This document shows positions 33,402-40,572 of a stretch of 64,000 bases of DNA, in pieces. How positions within the stretch are numbered: the stretch's first letter is position 1; the number at the start of each line of letters is the position of its first letter. The stretch comes from Verrucomicrobiales bacterium. GTDB lineage: Bacteria; Verrucomicrobiota; Verrucomicrobiia; Limisphaerales; J093. Where the stretch lies: NCBI GenBank assembly GCA_024233305.1, contig JACKPV010000030.1:1-64000 (forward strand). Direction: 5' to 3'. Under the pieces are notes generated by a model. The model was not told the origin of the DNA, searched no databases, and saw only the letters and a list, made by a program, of their open reading frames with translations. The position numbers and the translations under genes were made by a program.

Positions 33402-35513
33402 ATGACCCGCATGTTAAGCCCAAGCGCACTTGCCGGTCTGGCCGGTTTCTGTATGGCGGCTCAGGTCGGCGCCGCCACGGAGTATGACGTGGTGGTCTAC
33501 GGTGGCACCTCCGCCGGCGTGATCGCCGCGGTCCAGGCCGCCCGGATGGGGAAATCGGTCGTGCTGGTGGGACCGGACCAGCATCCCGGCGGGTTGTCCA
33601 GCGGCGGGTTGGGTTGGACCGACACCGGGAACAAGGCGGTGATCGGCGGCTTGGCCCGCGAGTTCTATCATCGTGTCTGGCAGCATTACGAAAAGCCGGA
33701 GGCGTGGAAATGGCAGGCGCGCGCGGACTATGGCAACCGGGGCCAGGGGACCCCGGCCATCGACGGCGCCCAGCGCACCATGTGGATCTTCGAGCCGCAC
33801 GTCGCCGAGCAGGTCTTTGACGGTCTCCTCCGTGAACACGGCATCGCGCTGCATCGCGACGAATGGCTCGACCGCGCGCAGGGGGTGCGCAAGGACGGGG
33901 CGAGGATTCGAGCCATCACCATGCTCAGCGGGGCGAGCTACCGCGGGCGCATGTTCATCGATGCCACCTACGAAGGCGACCTGATGGCGGCGGCGGGCGT
34001 GGAATACACCGTCGGGCGGGAAGGCCAGGACGTCTACGGCGAGGAATGGAACGGGGTGCAAACCGGCGTGTTGCATCACCGCCATCACTTCGGCGTGCTG
34101 GACCGGAAGATCGATCCCTACCTCGTGCCGGGCGATCCGGCGAGCGGCGTCCTGCCCCGAGTCAGTGTGGAACCACCCGGAAACCACGGCGAGGGCGATC
34201 ACCGGGTGCAGGCCTACTGCTATCGCCTGTGCCTCACCGATCACCCGGAGAACCGCGTGCCTTTCCCGCGGCCCGCGGAATATGACCCGGCGGACTACGA
34301 ACTCCTGCGTCGCATCTTCGCGGCCGGGTGGCGCGAGACGTTCCACAAGTTCGATCCCATTCCCAACCGCAAGACCGACACCAACAACCACGGGCCGATG
34401 AGCAGCGACAACATTGGCGCCAACTACGACTATCCCGAGGCCTCCTACGCCCGCCGCCGCGAAATCCTCGCCGAACACCGGACTTACCAGCAGGGCTGGC
34501 TCTACTTCGTTGCCAATGATCTCTCCGTTCCCGCCGAAGTCCGCGAGCGGATGCAGGAGTGGGGGCTGGCCCGGGACGAGTTCACGGACAACGGCAACTG
34601 GCCCCACCAGATCTACGTCCGCGAAGCCCGGCGGCTCGTCGGCCGCTTCGTCATGACCGAGAACGAGCTGCTCATGCGCCGGCCCACCCCCGAATCCGTG
34701 GGCATGGGCTCCTACACCATCGATTCGCACAACGTGCAGCGCTACATCACCCCCGAGGGCGGGGTGCAGAACGAGGGCGACATCGGCGTGCCCACGGCGG
34801 GCCCCTACCAGATCGCGTTCGGCGCCCTGCTCCCGCGGGCCGGTCAGGCCGACAATCTCCTGGTGCCCGTCTGCGTTTCGGCCTCGCACATCGCCTTCGG
34901 CTCGATCCGCATGGAACCGGTGTTCATGATCCTCGGCCAATCCGCCGCCACGGCTGCCTGCCTCGCGCTTGAGGCGGACCAAACGGTCCAGCAACTCCCC
35001 TACGCCCGCCTGCGCGAACGCCTCCTCCAGGATGGCCAGGTGCTCGAGAGCCCGGCTCCGCCCCGTTCCACCGCCCGCACCGGCCTTGATCCGGCGCAAC
35101 TGCCGGGCATCGTGGTGGACGACGACCGCGCCGTCCTCACCGGTGCCTGGCAAAAGAGCACCTCAATCGGCGGCTGGGTGGGCAGCGGCTACCGGCATGA
35201 CGGCAATCGCCACGCCGTCGAGGCCACCGCCGCCTTCGTCACGCGCCTGCCGGCCCCCGGGCGCTACGAGGTCCGCCTGGCTTACACGGCCCATGACAAT
35301 CGCAGCCGCAACGTGCGGGTGGTGGTGGACAACGGGTCCGAACGCGCCGTCCGCCGTGTGGACCAGCAACGGGCCCCGGCCATCGGGGAACTCTGGGCTT
35401 CCCTCGGGGCCTTCGACTTTCCGTCCGGCGAGCCGGTCTCGGTCACCGTCTCCAACCGGGGCGCCGACGGGCACGTCGTCATCGACGCCGTGCAGTGGCT
35501 GCCCAGCCCGTAG
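33402..35513 (+). CDS. Secreted FAD-dependent oxidoreductase with C-terminal golvesin/CBM-like domain
   Basis: The 703-residue protein has a signal peptide (about 1-25, ending VGAATE), then the FAD-binding VVVYGGTSAGVIAAVQAARMGKSVVLVG at about 28-55 and the GGLSSGGLGWTD motif of the FAD-dependent oxidoreductase family common in verrucomicrobial and planctomycete secretomes. The fold continues to about residue 545 (FMILGQSAATAACLALE near 505). The last 150 residues (GWVGSGYRHDGNRHAVEATAAFVTRLPAPGRYEVRLAY...VVIDAVQWLP) resemble a golvesin-type carbohydrate-binding module. Probably oxidises or transforms a sugar outside the cell; the reaction is unknown. Start at 33402 follows GGGAGA; the ATG at 33411 is an alternative. 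Confidence 0.88.
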   Translation: MTRMLSPSALAGLAGFCMAAQVGAATEYDVVVYGGTSAGVIAAVQAARMGKSVVLVGPDQHPGGLSSGGLGWTDTGNKAVIGGLAREFYHRVWQHYEKPEAWKWQARADYGNRGQGTPAIDGAQRTMWIFEPHVAEQVFDGLLREHGIALHRDEWLDRAQGVRKDGARIRAITMLSGASYRGRMFIDATYEGDLMAAAGVEYTVGREGQDVYGEEWNGVQTGVLHHRHHFGVLDRKIDPYLVPGDPASGVLPRVSVEPPGNHGEGDHRVQAYCYRLCLTDHPENRVPFPRPAEYDPADYELLRRIFAAGWRETFHKFDPIPNRKTDTNNHGPMSSDNIGANYDYPEASYARRREILAEHRTYQQGWLYFVANDLSVPAEVRERMQEWGLARDEFTDNGNWPHQIYVREARRLVGRFVMTENELLMRRPTPESVGMGSYTIDSHNVQRYITPEGGVQNEGDIGVPTAGPYQIAFGALLPRAGQADNLLVPVCVSASHIAFGSIRMEPVFMILGQSAATAACLALEADQTVQQLPYARLRERLLQDGQVLESPAPPRSTARTGLDPAQLPGIVVDDDRAVLTGAWQKSTSIGGWVGSGYRHDGNRHAVEATAAFVTRLPAPGRYEVRLAYTAHDNRSRNVRVVVDNGSERAVRRVDQQRAPAIGELWASLGAFDFPSGEPVSVTVSNRGADGHVVIDAVQWLPSP

Positions 35514-35663
35514 CGCGGCGCCGGAGACACGAGCCGCCGGTTCGTGATTGCCGGGGATCGGGAAGCCGTGGGAGGTTTCGCGCGCGCTGACAGCTGACCG
35601 GCCCATGGACGCACAATCGAAATCGAGCAGAAGCTCCCCGCAAGCCCTCCACCCCACCGGACG

Positions 35664-35909
35664 ATGAACTCAAAGCAACTCACCTCGGGGATCCTGCGCC
35701 TGCTCGGCGGCCTCGCCCTGATTGTGTATTCCCTCGTGACCTACCGCCGCGTCGGCAGCCATGCGGCGGCCGGCGAACCGATCCAGATGTTCGGCACAAC
35801 GGTCGATGCGTCATCCGGCACGGTCGGCTTGATGCTCGGGGCGGCCGGCCTGGTTGGTCTGCTGCTGGTCATCCTGGCCGCCGTCACGCTCAAGCGGCGG
35901 CATTCGTGA
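35664..35909 (+). CDS. Small two-segment membrane protein
   Basis: This 81-residue hypothetical protein has two hydrophobic stretches, about residues 10-26 (LRLLGGLALIVYSLVTY) and 53-75 (GLMLGAAGLVGLLLVILAAVTL), joined by a polar loop and ending with a basic tail KRRHS. The composition is well formed for a small inner-membrane protein. It is the last plus-strand gene before the convergent mpl. I know no family or function. Confidence 0.6.
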   Translation: MNSKQLTSGILRLLGGLALIVYSLVTYRRVGSHAAAGEPIQMFGTTVDASSGTVGLMLGAAGLVGLLLVILAAVTLKRRHS

Positions 35910-36053
35910 CCTTGTCGCTGCTTCCGGCAAGCCCTGGCACCGGACCGCTGCGGCAAGCCCAAGGGCCCGGGGCGCCCCTTCATGCGGAAACCCGATTCGG
36001 CCCGGGTCCGGACGCCCTGGCATCCCGGCGGCGCCCGATGGGGCGTGCGCGGC

Positions 36054-37460
36054 TCAAATCGCACTCGGCGGACGCCCGCCGCCCAGGCGGTCCAGCAACT
36101 TCCGATGGATGTTGCCAAACCCGCCGTTGCTGAACACGACGACGACATCGCCGGTGCGGGCTTGTCGCGCGACGTGCTCGACGATGGCCTCGACGCCGGG
36201 CAGGTAGGCGGCGCGTTTGCCGGCGGCTTCGAGGTCGCGCAGGAGGCGTTCGGGATCGAGGCGTTCGGCGGGATCGAGTTGTTCGAGACGGGCAACCGCC
36301 GCAATCACGACGGCGTCCGCGTCCGTGAAGGCCGTGGCGAGTTCGTTCTGAAAGACATTCCGACGGGTGGTGTTGGTGCGGGGCTCGAAGACCGCCCACA
36401 GGCGTCGGTCCGGCCAACGCAGCCGCAGGCCCGCCAGCGTCTCGCGAATGGCCGTGTGATGGTGGCCGAAATCGTCGATCACGGTCACGCCGCCGGCTTC
36501 GCCCCGCACTTCCATGCGCCGGGCCACCCCCAGGAAGGAGTCGAAGCCGCCCTGGATTTCCGCGTCGCTCAGGCCGCAATGCCGGGCGCAGGCCGCCACC
36601 GCCAGGGCGTTGAGCGCGTTGAAGCGTCCGACCAGCGGCGTCCGAAACCGCGCGTTCCCCAGCGTGAACGCCGTGCCGTCACCCCGCAGCTCGACGTCCG
36701 TCGCCCGCAGGTCGTTGACTTCGCCCAGGCCGAAGCGACGGATCGGGGAATGCGGGAAGTCGAGCAGCGGTCGCAGATGCGGATCGTCGCCGTTGGCCAG
36801 GATCAGGCCGTTGCGCGGCACGAGACGGATGAAGTGACGGAAGGAGTTCTGGATGGCGGCGAGGTTCGGGAAGATGTCGGCGTGGTCGTACTCGAGGTTG
36901 TTAAGGATCGCGACCTCGGGCTGGTAATGCACGAACTTGCCCCGCTTGTCGAAGAACGCGGTGTCGTATTCGTCCCCCTCGATGATGAACCACTCGCTGT
37001 CGGTAAAGCGGGCGCCCTGGCCGAGGTTGCGCGGCAGGCCGCCGATGAGATAGCCCGGGTGACGTCCCGCGTGCTCGAACACCCACGCCAGCAGCGAGGT
37101 CGTCGTGGTCTTGCCGTGCGTGCCGGCGACCACCAGGCAGCGTCGTTCGCGCAGGAAAAACTCCTTCAACAACTCGGGCAGCGAGCAGTGCCGGAGCCGC
37201 CGTTCGAGCAGCGCCTCGACCTCGGGGTTGCCGCGCGAGATGGCGTTGCCGACGACGATCAGATCCGGCCGCGGGTCGAGGTTGGTTTCCGCGAACGGGG
37301 TTTGTACCGGGATGCCGCGGGCGGCCAGGAAATCGGACATCGGCGGGTAGGCGTTTTCGTCCGAGCCGGTGACCCCGTAACCGCGCTCGCGCAACGCGGC
37401 CGCGGTGGACGCCATCGCGGTGCCGCAGATGCCGATGAAGTGGAGCGAGCGGACGGTCAT
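36054..37460 (-). CDS. mpl: UDP-N-acetylmuramate:tripeptide ligase Mpl (peptidoglycan recycling)
   Basis: Mpl attaches the recycled tripeptide L-Ala-gamma-D-Glu-meso-DAP to UDP-MurNAc, feeding it back into wall synthesis in Gram-negative bacteria. The 468-residue protein has IHF-type opening LHFIGICGTAMASTAAALRERG, the P-loop GTHGKTTTTSLLAW near 116, ILNNLEYDHADIFP, the central ligase motif GRFNALNALAVAACARHCG and DDFGHHHTAIRETLAGL near 338. The first two motifs and the DFGHHPTA-like block identify it as Mpl rather than MurC. It starts 1 base after the stop of the secreted sugar dehydrogenase gene, so both are co-transcribed. Confidence 0.94.
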   Translation of the reverse strand: MTVRSLHFIGICGTAMASTAAALRERGYGVTGSDENAYPPMSDFLAARGIPVQTPFAETNLDPRPDLIVVGNAISRGNPEVEALLERRLRHCSLPELLKEFFLRERRCLVVAGTHGKTTTTSLLAWVFEHAGRHPGYLIGGLPRNLGQGARFTDSEWFIIEGDEYDTAFFDKRGKFVHYQPEVAILNNLEYDHADIFPNLAAIQNSFRHFIRLVPRNGLILANGDDPHLRPLLDFPHSPIRRFGLGEVNDLRATDVELRGDGTAFTLGNARFRTPLVGRFNALNALAVAACARHCGLSDAEIQGGFDSFLGVARRMEVRGEAGGVTVIDDFGHHHTAIRETLAGLRLRWPDRRLWAVFEPRTNTTRRNVFQNELATAFTDADAVVIAAVARLEQLDPAERLDPERLLRDLEAAGKRAAYLPGVEAIVEHVARQARTGDVVVVFSNGGFGNIHRKLLDRLGGGRPPSAI

Positions 37461-37461
37461 G

Positions 37462-38658
37462 CTATTGGACCGCCTTGATCCGCATCACCGGACCGTCGAA
37501 GACCAGGACGTAAAGTTCGCCGTAACTGTCCTGGGCAAAGCTGGCGATGTTCTTCGGTTGCTCGAGGAGCGTGCCGTACTGGGTCACGGCGCCATCCTCG
37601 TAGCGGAGCCCGAAGATCGTGCCGAGCGTGAAGTCGGCATACAGGTAGAGCCCGCGCAGGGAACGCTGTTCGCGCCCGCGATAGACGTAGCCCCCGGTGA
37701 TGCTGGTGCCCGGCCCGTGGGCGGGGAAGGCGCATTCGCCGGCGAGGGCCGGGTTGTGGGGATACTCGATGATCGGCTCAAGGTAGCGGGCGCTCTCGGG
37801 ACCGGGTTTGAAATGGTGGAACCCCTCGCGCACGCACCAGCCGTGGTTGCCGCCCTTCCGGATGCGATGCACATACTCCCATTTGTTCTGCCCCACATCG
37901 CCGGCCCACAAATCCCCGGTCTCCCGGTCCCAACTCATGCGCCACACATTGCGCAGCCCGTAGGCCCAGATCTCGCCGCGCACGTCGTACCCCTCGCCCG
38001 TGAAGGGGTTGTCCGCCGGAATGCCGTAGGGGAGCTTCCCGGTCCGGCCGTCGACATCGAGGCGCAGGATCTTGCCCAGCAGGGAGGCGGTGTTCTGGGC
38101 GTTGTTGTGGGGGTCGTTGGCCGCTCCGCCGTCGCCGGTCGTGAGATAGAGGTATCCGTCGGGGCCGAAGCTGGCCTGGCCGCCGTTGTGGTTCCAGTAG
38201 GGCTGCGGGATTTCGAGCAGGACGCGTTCGGAGGCGGGATCGGCGCGGTCGGGGTCGTCCGCCGCAACCTTGAGTTCGCTGATCACACTGCGCTTCGGGT
38301 TCTGCTGCGTGTAGAAGATGAAGAACCGGCCATTCTCCTTGTATTGCGGATGACAGGCCAGGCCGAGCAGGCCTTCCTCATTCTTCTCGAACGGTTTGCG
38401 ATCAACGATGTTCAGGAACAACGTGGCCTCGTCCCCCTCCGTACCTTCCTCGACCAGCCATACGCGGCCGTCCTGTTCGACGATGAGGAACCGGCCCGAA
38501 TCGTCCGGGATCTCCTCCATCCAGACGGGACGTTCGAGCTTGAGTTCCGGCCATACCGGCTCAAGCGCCACTTGGGGCAGCGGCTGGGCCGGGACGGAAA
38601 CGGCCAGCAGGCCGAGCAGCGGCAGGAGCCGGGCGGGAAAAGGCGCGCGTCGTCGCAT
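37462..38658 (-). CDS. Secreted PQQ-dependent sugar (glucose/sorbosone) dehydrogenase-like protein
   Basis: The 398-residue protein has a signal peptide (MRRRAPFPARLLPLLGLL..., cleavage near 25) and a six-bladed beta-propeller of the soluble glucose dehydrogenase/GSDH family. Signatures: FLIVEQDGRVWLVEEG, LLGLACHPQYKENGRFFIFYT, NHNGGQASFGPDGYLYLTTGDGG with its catalytic His, GEIWAYGLRNVWRMSWDRETGDLWAGDVGQNKWE, and a Ca-site-like ITGGYVYRG. Such proteins use PQQ to oxidise sugars in the periplasm, or are cofactor-free lyase-like relatives. Upstream (in transcription) lies the electron-transfer cluster, 139 bp away, and mpl follows with a 1-bp gap. Confidence 0.88.
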   Translation of the reverse strand: MRRRAPFPARLLPLLGLLAVSVPAQPLPQVALEPVWPELKLERPVWMEEIPDDSGRFLIVEQDGRVWLVEEGTEGDEATLFLNIVDRKPFEKNEEGLLGLACHPQYKENGRFFIFYTQQNPKRSVISELKVAADDPDRADPASERVLLEIPQPYWNHNGGQASFGPDGYLYLTTGDGGAANDPHNNAQNTASLLGKILRLDVDGRTGKLPYGIPADNPFTGEGYDVRGEIWAYGLRNVWRMSWDRETGDLWAGDVGQNKWEYVHRIRKGGNHGWCVREGFHHFKPGPESARYLEPIIEYPHNPALAGECAFPAHGPGTSITGGYVYRGREQRSLRGLYLYADFTLGTIFGLRYEDGAVTQYGTLLEQPKNIASFAQDSYGELYVLVFDGPVMRIKAVQ

Positions 38659-38797
38659 GGTCCGAGTGTAAAGGCCGATCAAGGGGCGCTGTAAAGCCCG
38701 CGACGCGCATCGAAGGGGGCGGTTCTGGTTGTTGACCCCTGCGGTTGTGCGGTGGGCGCAGGCTGCCCGGTCGCATCCGGTCAGCCATCCGGTTGGG

Positions 38798-40420
38798 TCA
38801 AGGCCGGCCGCAACGTCCGGTGGCCGAGAAGCCCAGCATCTGGCGCTCGAATTCGTCCTTGAAGACCAGGGCGCCGGTGGGGCAGGCCTCGACACACTCG
38901 CGGCCCACCCGCTGCAATCCCTCGTCGATCTCCCGGCTGAAGGGGACCCCGATGCGGACGTCGAAACCGCGCCCGACGAAGCTCAATCCAAGCGGTTCAC
39001 GGGCCTGTTCGGCGAGTTGGACACAGATGCCGCACAGGATGCACTTGCCGGGTTCGAAGATGATCTCGCCATGTTCGAGGTATTGCTCGAAGGGCCTGCG
39101 CTCGCCGCGAAACCGGCCCGGGTCGACGCCGTAGATTTCCGCATAGCGCTGGAGATCGCAGTCGCCGGCGGAACGACAGTCGCAGTGCAGGCAGCGACTG
39201 GATTCGGTGCGCGCTTCGTCGCGCGAGAAGCCGGGCTGCGGTCCCGTCCCTGGTGTGACGCGGGGCGCGGGGTTGGGGCCGATCATGAACTGCCGGACCT
39301 CGTCCGGCGCCAGCTTGCCCATGAGGCTCGAGAACGGTTTCGGGATGCGCTGGATCACCTGGCCGGCCAGGAAGCGGTTGACCGCGTGCCCGACGTTCTT
39401 GCCGTCGGCCAGGGCCCGGACGACCTGCCGCAGGGGTTTGACGATGCTGCCGGTGGCGAACACGCGGGCCAGGTTGGTGAGACCGGTTTCGGCGTTGGTT
39501 TTGACCCCGGTAGGTTGCAGCAGCAGGCCGAGCGCGCTGGCCTGGGCTTTGCCGCCTTCACCCAGGGCCAGCACGACGGCCGCGAAACCGCGCAAAAGGC
39601 CATCGATGGTAAGGTCCTGCCCCAGTTCCACCGCGAGCTTGAACCGGGCGCCGAGTCGTTCCAACCGGTCGAGTTCAGCGCGCAGCACCCGTGACGGGAG
39701 GCGTCCTTCCCCGACTTCGCCCCGCAGACTGCCTCCGGCTTCGGGATGGCGGTCGACCAGGGTGACCCGATGGCCGGCGTGCAGCAGGGCGTGCGCGGTG
39801 GCCAGCCCGGCGGGGCCGGTTCCGATCACCGCGACCGCGCGGCCTGAAGCAGGGTGACGCCGGGACGGGACGGCCTTTTCGTCCGCCGCCTCCCGTTCGG
39901 CGAGGAACCGTTCGACCTCCCGGATGGCCGCAGGTTGGTCATGTGTGCCGCGCCGGCAGCCTTGCTCGCAAGGGGCGCTGCACAGCCAACCCGTGATCCC
40001 CGCCAGCGGGATGGCTTCGCGCACCGTTTTCGTCGCTTCCTCGATGCGCCCCGCCTCGACCTCCCGCAGCATGCGCGGGATGTTCAGTTGCAGCGGGCAA
40101 ATCCGGTGACAGGGCGAGAGGCAGTCGCCGACGTGATCGCTGAACAACAACTCGAGCGCCGTGCGCCGGGCGTCAAAGACCTCGGCGGTTTGGCTTTCGA
40201 CCACCATGCCGTCCTCGGCGATCGTGGCGCAGGAGGGCACCAGCCGGCTGGTCCCGTTGCCCGTGAGCTTCACCAAACAGACCTGGCACGAGGTCGACGG
40301 AGTGCACTTCTCGTGGTGGCAGAGGGTGGGGATCTCGAGGCCCAACTGGCGTGCGGCCGTCAGCAAGGTCTGGCCGGGCTCGACCTGGACCGAACGCGCA
40401 TCGATGGTGACGGTGATCAT
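38798..40420 (-). CDS. GltD-like FAD/Fe-S oxidoreductase with NuoG-type 2Fe-2S domain, lacking the NAD(P)H subdomain
   Basis: This is a 540-residue cytoplasmic protein. Residues 1-75 form a NuoG-like 2Fe-2S domain (Cys34, 45, 48, 64). At 95-150 there is a GltD-type helical Fe-S region (C100, C104, C108 and C147, C151, C155). At about 195-330 lies an FAD Rossmann core with AVAVIGTGPAGLA (196-208). At 408-421 there is a C-x2-C-x-C Cys group, and at 460-513 ferredoxin-like Cys motifs (CILCGIC, CVEACP). In GltD a second, NAD(P)H-binding, Rossmann unit sits between the ALG and ATGD blocks; here these are only about 35 residues apart (VVLALG 282-287, VFATGS 320-325), so that unit is missing. Probable partner: the NuoEF fusion upstream. 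Confidence 0.85.
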   Translation of the reverse strand: MITVTIDARSVQVEPGQTLLTAARQLGLEIPTLCHHEKCTPSTSCQVCLVKLTGNGTSRLVPSCATIAEDGMVVESQTAEVFDARRTALELLFSDHVGDCLSPCHRICPLQLNIPRMLREVEAGRIEEATKTVREAIPLAGITGWLCSAPCEQGCRRGTHDQPAAIREVERFLAEREAADEKAVPSRRHPASGRAVAVIGTGPAGLATAHALLHAGHRVTLVDRHPEAGGSLRGEVGEGRLPSRVLRAELDRLERLGARFKLAVELGQDLTIDGLLRGFAAVVLALGEGGKAQASALGLLLQPTGVKTNAETGLTNLARVFATGSIVKPLRQVVRALADGKNVGHAVNRFLAGQVIQRIPKPFSSLMGKLAPDEVRQFMIGPNPAPRVTPGTGPQPGFSRDEARTESSRCLHCDCRSAGDCDLQRYAEIYGVDPGRFRGERRPFEQYLEHGEIIFEPGKCILCGICVQLAEQAREPLGLSFVGRGFDVRIGVPFSREIDEGLQRVGRECVEACPTGALVFKDEFERQMLGFSATGRCGRP

Positions 40421-40448
40421 GAGCCCAGGGGGAGGACCGAATGGCGGA

Positions 40449-40490
40449 ATCCGAAGCCCGAAGCAACGCCGAAAACCGAAGGAGGGCGGA
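40449..40490. repeat. CCGAA-rich short repeat tract
   Basis: TCCGAAGCCCGAAGC, then GCCGAAAACCGAAGG, form a run of imperfect CCGAA units inside the 152-bp gap before the GltD-like gene. Such tracts are common between genes of related bacteria. No regulatory role can be read. Confidence 0.4.
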
Positions 40491-40572
40491 AGTCCGACCG
40501 GGGGGATGGTTGCGGGGTGTTTGAGCGCCGGGCTTTCATTTTCTCCAGATTGCGCCGAAGATGGATTCTCCT

